Part shown: positions 30,591 to 34,899 of the stretch, piece after piece
How positions within the stretch are numbered: position 1 is the stretch's first letter
Layout of the letters: each line of letters starts with the position of its first letter
NCBI GenBank assembly: GCA_013791585.1
Contig: VMTK01000021.1
Coordinates: 1 to 34,899, forward strand
Direction of reading: 5' to 3'
Origin: Candidatus Falkowiibacteriota bacterium
GTDB taxonomy: Bacteria > Patescibacteriota > Patescibacteriia > Patescibacteriales > VMTK01
DNA: 34,899 bases
Notes under the pieces: model-generated
Told to the model about the DNA's origin: nothing
Databases searched by the model: none
The model's input: only the letters and a program-made list of their open reading frames with translations
Translations under genes and position numbers: made by a program

Positions 30591-30640
30591 AGATAAAGTT
30601 AATTAATCAAATACTAAGAAGTAGAAATTCGACTTTATCT
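30591..30640 (-). promoter_or_regulatory. Stem in the cspA 5' leader, possible thermosensor
   Basis: AGATAAAGT (30591-30599) and ACTTTATCT (30632-30640) form a perfect, AU-rich 9-bp stem in the leader, ending 16 bases before the cspA start codon. Its low stability makes it a candidate temperature-sensitive element. Confidence 0.45.
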
Positions 30641-30703
30641 CTACGCTCTAATATTCGCCACTCTTTTAAATCAAGAGCGGTCAGCAATTAAGCTAACATT
30701 TTC

Positions 30704-30731
30704 ATCATAACATAAACAATTTTTTTGTCAA
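30704..30731 (-). promoter_or_regulatory. Promoter of cspA
   Basis: On the minus strand TTGACA (30731-30726), 16 bases, TATGAT (30709-30704). The predicted leader is about 120 bases. Confidence 0.82.
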
Positions 30732-30746
30732 GGGATTGACAAAAAA
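30721..30746. promoter_or_regulatory. 11-bp palindrome holding divergent TTGACA boxes (cspA / deaD)
   Basis: TTTTTTGTCAA (30721-30731), GGGA, TTGACAAAAAA (30736-30746) form a perfect inverted repeat. Each arm contains a TTGACA: the left is the cspA -35; the right points to deaD, where TATAAT (30765-30770) follows at an overlong 23 bases. The symmetry suggests a shared regulator site or co-evolved divergent promoters. The deaD leader also has a small hairpin TTCGC-GAA-GCGAA near 30834-30846, just before its ATG. Confidence 0.65.
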
Positions 30747-30849
30747 TAAAAAATATGCGATTATTATAATTACGTTTTAAACAGAAACGAATAATAACAT
30801 CATTCGCCTACCCAGTATTTATAATTGCGGGTTCGCGAAGCGAATAACT

Positions 30850-32550
30850 ATGACAACATTTAAAGATTTTGGATTAAATTCCGAAATAATGCAAGCCCTT
30901 GACGACTTGGGTTTTACAGCTCCTTATCCTATTCAGGAGAAAGTTATCCCGTTTATATTAAAATCAAAAAACGATTTGATTGCTTTGGCGCAGACCGGGA
31001 CAGGCAAGACCGCGGCTTACGGCTTGCCGATTTTGAATCAGATAAAAGCAAATGAAAAAGATTTGCAGGCGATAATTCTTTGCCCGACCAGAGAGCTGTG
31101 CCTGCAGATTTCCCAGGACATAAAAAAATTCGCCAAATATTCTAGGGGGATTGCCATTACCGCTGTTTACGGCGGAGAAAGGATTGATTTCCAAATCAAA
31201 TCATTGAGAAGCGGGACTAACATTGTCGTTGGCACGCCGGGCCGCGTCCATGATTTAATCAGAAGAAATGTTTTGAAGCTCCAGCTTATCAAGTGGCTGG
31301 TTTTGGATGAGGCGGACGAAATGCTGGACATGGGATTCAAAGATGATTTGGATGCCATTTTAAAGCAAATTCCGAAAACAAGGCAGACTTTGCTGATTTC
31401 CGCGACCATGCCCAAGAGCGTCAATTCTATCGCCAAGCAGTATATGACTGACGCCCGGGAGATAAGCATCGGCGAGAAGAATATTGGAGCCGAGAAAGTA
31501 ACTCATGAATATTACATAGTCCAAGCCAGGGATCGCTTTGACGCTTTAAAAAGAATTTTGGATTCTTTGCCCGGAGTTTACGGCATTCTTTTTTGCAGGA
31601 CAAGAAGAGAAACTCAAGAAGTGGCTGACAAGCTGAAACAGGCTAATTATGACACGGAAGCTTTGCACGGCGAAATTTCACAAGTCCTGAGGACAAGAAT
31701 CATGGATAGATTCAAAAGAAAGCAGGTTCGCTTGCTGGTTGCCACGGATGTGGCGGCAAGAGGAATAGATGTGAGCAATCTTTCCCATGTTATAAACTAC
31801 AATCTGCCTGATCAAAACGACTCATATACGCATAGAAGCGGCAGAACAGGCAGGGCCGAGAAAAGCGGAATTTCCATCTCTATTATTAGCCCGAGAGAGG
31901 CGGGAACAATCAAAAGATTAGAATGCCTTATCGGTAAAAAAATTGAATATAAAAAAATTCCAAACGGAGAAGATGTTTGCCGAAAGCAGATTGATAATTT
32001 TATTAAAGAAATAGAAGAGACGGACATTAAGGAAGCCGGCAATGAACAATATTTTCAAGAATTCACGGAAAGATTGAAAAAAATCAATAAAGAAGATTTA
32101 ATCAAGCTGTTTTTAGCCAATAAATTCAGCCTGCTTATGGGTTCTTACAAAAATGCCCGCGACTTGAATGCCAGCGCTTCGCCATATGGCGCGAGAGAAG
32201 GCGCAAAAGCCGGCGCGAGAATAGCAAGTGAAAACGGCGTTAGCTTGAAGATTAATTTTGGCAAAAAGCATAAATTTGAGATTAAAGAGCTTTTCGCGCT
32301 GGTTAATTCCAATAAAAACCTCAAGGGCGTTGAAATCGGCAGGATAAATGTAATGCCGGAATATTCCATTTTTTCAGTTGAGAAAAAGGACGTTGACAGA
32401 GTGATGAGATATTTGCAAGCAGCGAATTTCAGAGGCAAAGACATTAATATAAGAAAGAGCAATATTACGGCAAGCTATCGAGGTAACAGAAGCAGCAGAT
32501 CCGGCAGGGGCTTTAATAGAAAGAAGCAAGGATTTAGAAGAGCCAGATAG
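30850..32550 (+). CDS. deaD: DEAD-box RNA helicase with DbpA-type RNA-binding domain
   Basis: 566 residues. The helicase core has a Q-motif (YPIQEKVIPFI), Walker A AQTGTGKT (47-54), PTRELCLQI, TPGRVHDL, DEAD (153-156), SAT, and the second RecA lobe with RGIDVSNLSHVINY and HRSGRTGRAEKSG. A helical linker follows; residues about 466-536 fit the DbpA/CsdA RNA-binding domain (KINFGKKHKFEIKELFALV ... GRINVMPEYSIFSVE). The tail is Arg/Gly/Ser-rich (RSSRSGRGFNRKK). Such helicases unwind rRNA and mRNA during ribosome assembly in the cold. It is divergent from cspA and shares the palindromic promoter region. A strong terminator follows. Confidence 0.95.
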   Translation: MTTFKDFGLNSEIMQALDDLGFTAPYPIQEKVIPFILKSKNDLIALAQTGTGKTAAYGLPILNQIKANEKDLQAIILCPTRELCLQISQDIKKFAKYSRGIAITAVYGGERIDFQIKSLRSGTNIVVGTPGRVHDLIRRNVLKLQLIKWLVLDEADEMLDMGFKDDLDAILKQIPKTRQTLLISATMPKSVNSIAKQYMTDAREISIGEKNIGAEKVTHEYYIVQARDRFDALKRILDSLPGVYGILFCRTRRETQEVADKLKQANYDTEALHGEISQVLRTRIMDRFKRKQVRLLVATDVAARGIDVSNLSHVINYNLPDQNDSYTHRSGRTGRAEKSGISISIISPREAGTIKRLECLIGKKIEYKKIPNGEDVCRKQIDNFIKEIEETDIKEAGNEQYFQEFTERLKKINKEDLIKLFLANKFSLLMGSYKNARDLNASASPYGAREGAKAGARIASENGVSLKINFGKKHKFEIKELFALVNSNKNLKGVEIGRINVMPEYSIFSVEKKDVDRVMRYLQAANFRGKDINIRKSNITASYRGNRSSRSGRGFNRKKQGFRRAR

Positions 32551-32596
32551 CTAATAGCTTGAATTAATTTTAACATCGTTTGCGTTTGCGTAGCCG

Positions 32597-32630
32597 GAAA
32601 ACAGGGCGAACAGCCCTGTTTTTTTATTTT
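32597..32630 (+). terminator. Intrinsic terminator of deaD
   Basis: A 9-bp stem AAACAGGGC (32599-32607) with GCCCTGTTT (32613-32621), loop GAACA, then a T-tract. Confidence 0.93.
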
Positions 32631-32652
32631 GAATTTTTTATACGCAGAACCA

Positions 32653-32681
32653 TTGTTAAAAATTTGTTTTAGTGGTAAAAT
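32653..32681 (+). promoter_or_regulatory. Promoter of the GH130-type gene
   Basis: TTGTTA (32653-32658), 17 bases, extended -10 TG-G-TAAAAT (32673-32681). The leader is about 147 bases and ends with a small hairpin, AAACGA (32808-32813) with TCGTTT (32821-32826), followed by Ts just before the ATG. Confidence 0.65.
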
Positions 32682-32834
32682 AAAAATGAAGTTTATACAC
32701 TCTTCGGCGTTAATTTTTTTTAATTTTCCAGGTCCTTTATAATTTTAATTTTAAGCTTAAGCTATGGATTGGCTGTTGTTTAATAATTATAATAATATAA
32801 GCTAAACAAACGATTTAAGTTCGTTTTTAATTTT

Positions 32835-34697
32835 ATGTCTTTAATAAAAAGAAAAAATTTATTTTTTATCAATCATAATAAAAAAGTTGTTTTTCTTTCC
32901 TGGCAAAAAAAGGCGGGGGCATCAATTCTTAGCATAAAAGAAAGCAATGACGGCTTTAATTTTTATCCATCAAGAAAAAAGCCGATTATCGCGGCAAAAA
33001 CAAAGGCAAAAGAAAATATCAACAAATGCCAAAATTTCTACATAGCCAAATTAGGGGAGAAATACTTCTTGACTTATGAGAAAGCCGCGTGGGGAGCGGC
33101 TAAAGTTTTCGGCGCGACATCTTTAAATTTGAGCAAATGGACGGTTTTAGGAGCATTGAGCGGAATCAAGCATTCCGGCGCGGTTGTGCCGGATTTTTTT
33201 TATGACGATGAAAGAATAATGTATACGGGAAAAAAGAATATCAATATCGCGTATTCAAAGGATTTAAAAAAATGGCGGGAAGAAAAAAAGATTGTTTTAA
33301 AAACAAGATCAAGCAAATTTGACAGCAATAAAATGATTCCTGCAAGCGCCTTTGTAAAAAATAACGAGATTATTCTTCTCTATTACCATTTAGGCAAGAA
33401 TAAAAAATACAGCATCGGCTTGGCGATATTTGACTATGACAATCCTGAAAAATTGCTTCATAGAAGCCAGGATCCTGTTTGGCAGCAGACCGAGAAGGGA
33501 AAAATTAAGCCCTTGGGAATCGCGGAGATTGACGGGAAATTTGTTTCTTACTGGGAAGGAGAGAAAGGGGAAATCTTTTTAACGATTTTACCGCCTGTCT
33601 GCCACGGCCAGCAGGGCGCGAAAATTACGCTGAAAAGAATAAAAGACAATCCTATTTTATCTCCTATTCACGACAATGCGTGGGAAGCTGTGGCCGCGTT
33701 CAATCCCACTGTTTTTGAGCATGGCGGGAAAGTGCATATTCTGTACAGGGCCATGGGGCATGAAGCGATCTCCACCGTCGGCTATGCCGTGTCAAAAGAC
33801 GGCGTTAGCATTGACGAGCGCCACGATGCGCCCATCTATGTTCCAAGAAAAGATTTTGAAGGAGTTTCCGGAGTAATTTTTGACAAGGATATAACCCCGA
33901 AATATATGTCCGGCGGCGGCTGGGGAGGATGCGAAGATCCGCGGGCGACCGTAATTGATGATAAAGTGTATCTTTTATACGCCGCGTTCAACGGCTATCA
34001 TGAACCGCAAATCGCCATCAGCTCAATTTCCTTGAAAGATTTTCAGAACAAAGATTGGCGCAATTGGACAATGCCTGTTTTGATAACTTGCTCGCGGTTA
34101 GACAGCAAGAACCCGAAAGCCACTCGGCACATCAGGAAAGACAGGCCGGGCTGCGAGCACACGGGAGAAAAGGACGCGGCGATTCTGCCGGAAAAGATTA
34201 ACGGCAAATATGTCATATTTCATAGAATTTGGCCGAATATCGTAATTGATTTTGTTGACAGCCTGAATTTTGACGGCAATAATTTTTTAAGGGGAGAGCA
34301 TATGATAAAGATAAGGCCGGAAATGTGGGACAGCTTAAAAATCGGCCTGGCTTCCACGCCGGTAAAAACCCGGGACGGCTGGCTGCTTATATACAATGCC
34401 GTAGACAAAAGAGACGGGTCAAAATATAAAATAGGAGCAATGCTTCTGGATTTGAAAGATCCGGCTAAAGTTATTTGCCGATGCAGCAATCCAATTCTGG
34501 AGCCGGAAGAGTATTACGAGAATCACGGGCTGAAACCCGGAATTGTTTTTGCCGGCGGAGCTATTATCAAGGACGGAACCTTGTTCGTCTATTATGGCGG
34601 ATCAGATCAGCACGCCTGCATCGCCACGCATGACGCGGAAGATTTCATAAAGCAGCTGAAAGACGACGGCAGCCCGAAAATGAAAAGGATAATATGA
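32835..34697 (+). CDS. GH130-type mannoside phosphorylase/glycosidase with N-terminal duplicate propeller
   Basis: 620 residues. The C-terminal part (about 270-620) shows the GH130 five-bladed propeller: NPTVF (290-294) with LYRAMG, the catalytic motif GGCE367-D368-PR, then KDAAILPEKINGKYVIFHRI, ASTPVKTRDGWLLIYNAVD, KIGAMLLDLKDP and AGGAIIKDGTLFVYYGGSD. The Asp of EDPR is the proton donor in studied members. The first about 265 residues look like another set of propeller blades (YFLTYEKAAWG, RIMYTGKKNINIAYSKDLKKW, EIILLYYHL, LGIAEIDGKFVSYWEGE) without an EDPR motif, so this may be a degenerate second propeller used for binding. GH130 enzymes phosphorolyse or hydrolyse beta-mannosides; this one has no signal peptide and should be cytosolic. 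It has its own promoter and long leader. Confidence 0.87.
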   Translation: MSLIKRKNLFFINHNKKVVFLSWQKKAGASILSIKESNDGFNFYPSRKKPIIAAKTKAKENINKCQNFYIAKLGEKYFLTYEKAAWGAAKVFGATSLNLSKWTVLGALSGIKHSGAVVPDFFYDDERIMYTGKKNINIAYSKDLKKWREEKKIVLKTRSSKFDSNKMIPASAFVKNNEIILLYYHLGKNKKYSIGLAIFDYDNPEKLLHRSQDPVWQQTEKGKIKPLGIAEIDGKFVSYWEGEKGEIFLTILPPVCHGQQGAKITLKRIKDNPILSPIHDNAWEAVAAFNPTVFEHGGKVHILYRAMGHEAISTVGYAVSKDGVSIDERHDAPIYVPRKDFEGVSGVIFDKDITPKYMSGGGWGGCEDPRATVIDDKVYLLYAAFNGYHEPQIAISSISLKDFQNKDWRNWTMPVLITCSRLDSKNPKATRHIRKDRPGCEHTGEKDAAILPEKINGKYVIFHRIWPNIVIDFVDSLNFDGNNFLRGEHMIKIRPEMWDSLKIGLASTPVKTRDGWLLIYNAVDKRDGSKYKIGAMLLDLKDPAKVICRCSNPILEPEEYYENHGLKPGIVFAGGAIIKDGTLFVYYGGSDQHACIATHDAEDFIKQLKDDGSPKMKRII

Positions 34698-34700
34698 TAA

Positions 34701-34740
34701 ATATGGCTATATGGCTATATGGCTATATGGTTATATGGTT
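34701..34740 (+). repeat. 8-bp tandem array (ATATGGCT/ATATGGTT)
   Basis: Five head-to-tail units: ATATGGCT three times (34701-34724) and ATATGGTT twice (34725-34740), four bases after the GH130 stop codon. Nothing else is recognisable in 34741-34899 except a possible partial reading frame. Confidence 0.93.
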
Positions 34741-34782
34741 GTAAAATTCTATAACACTATAACAATATAAGGTATAAGTAAC

Positions 34783-34899
34783 TTAATTTGGTGGAAAACT
34801 TGTTCCTTTGCAAATAATTTTTTTGCGGCAAAGCATTAATGCTTGGGTCCACTTCAAGAAAAATTTTACAGAATTTAATCCGTGAGTTTTACTTAAAAA
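34783..34899 (-). CDS. Possible C-terminal end of a gene entering from the right edge
   Basis: The minus strand is open from 34899 to TAA at 34785-34783, 38 residues ending KGTSFPPN, with an aromatic, Lys/Cys-containing segment (FFLKWTQALMLCRKK). In AT-rich DNA a frame of this length can occur by chance. If real, it is the end of a protein whose main part lies outside the window; I cannot name it. Confidence 0.25.
   Translation of the reverse strand, partial: FLSKTHGLNSVKFFLKWTQALMLCRKKIICKGTSFPPN

Noticed and set aside
32686-32742. 18-codon frame in the GH130 leader as a leader peptide
   Set aside because: No regulatory codon pattern is visible, and a frame this short is expected by chance.

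Overview
The window looks like a contig from an AT-rich bacterium with a small genome, most likely of the Candidate Phyla Radiation (Patescibacteria, Parcubacteria-like). The reasons are mixed. Most genes have no Shine-Dalgarno sequence. Genes are packed with gaps of 1-10 bases. Two secreted proteins carry a tandem module (RILL-x-VE-x-G-x-AWYVNP ... YYLGRPxDAF) that I associate with this radiation. The gene content (TypA, RlmN, CspA, a GH130 enzyme, many restriction systems) also fits. The standard code is used. The lineage is an inference, since no rRNA gene is present.

Layout. (1) 1-7626 is a compact, co-directional defence block: the end of an XRE-type regulator, RadC, a type III modification methylase, its restriction helicase-nuclease, and a Shedu-type (DUF4263) nuclease. 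(2) 7724-10620 holds a CopB-like P1B copper ATPase and a membrane-anchored GerMN protein, separated by strong palindromes. (3) 10621-12510 holds a two-gene cassette of unknown function. It has strong Shine-Dalgarno sequences and its own terminator, lies between two copies of a 44-bp direct repeat, and is preceded by a tRNA-Asn-like remnant. (4) 12511-17509 encodes three secreted or anchored proteins: a CAP-transglutaminase fusion, a propeller-like paralogue with the same N-terminal module, and a Cys-containing anchored protein. (5) 17810-18819 has a tiny Cys-rich protein and an apparently leaderless lexA. (6) 18877-24086 is a second restriction locus: a nuclease-methylase fusion without helicase, an HsdS subunit, and between them a possible BECR-fold protein, a pRiA4b ORF-3-like protein and a DUF4145 (HEPN-type) protein. 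(7) 24105-26254 holds a 27-residue membrane peptide, TspO, a membrane protein, a basic mini-protein, a structured RNA candidate and a second small cassette with a strong Shine-Dalgarno between 37-bp direct repeats. (8) 26255-34697 is housekeeping: rlmN, a DnaQ-type exonuclease, typA (minus strand), the divergent pair cspA/deaD, and a two-domain GH130-type enzyme.

How the parts work together. The two restriction loci are independent phage barriers, each with accessory nuclease-like genes. LexA lies directly upstream of the second and may be co-transcribed with it. cspA, deaD and typA form a cold/ribosome-stress cluster; cspA and deaD diverge from an 11-bp palindrome whose arms each hold a TTGACA box.

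The most unusual signals are the two direct-repeat-flanked cassettes, the helicase-less restriction fusion with its embedded accessory genes, two candidate three-way-junction RNAs (21340-21400 and 25288-25390), a recurring promoter element (12305-12335 = 17749-17779, with a diverged third copy near 25916), and three unrelated intergenic arrays that all have an 8-bp period.
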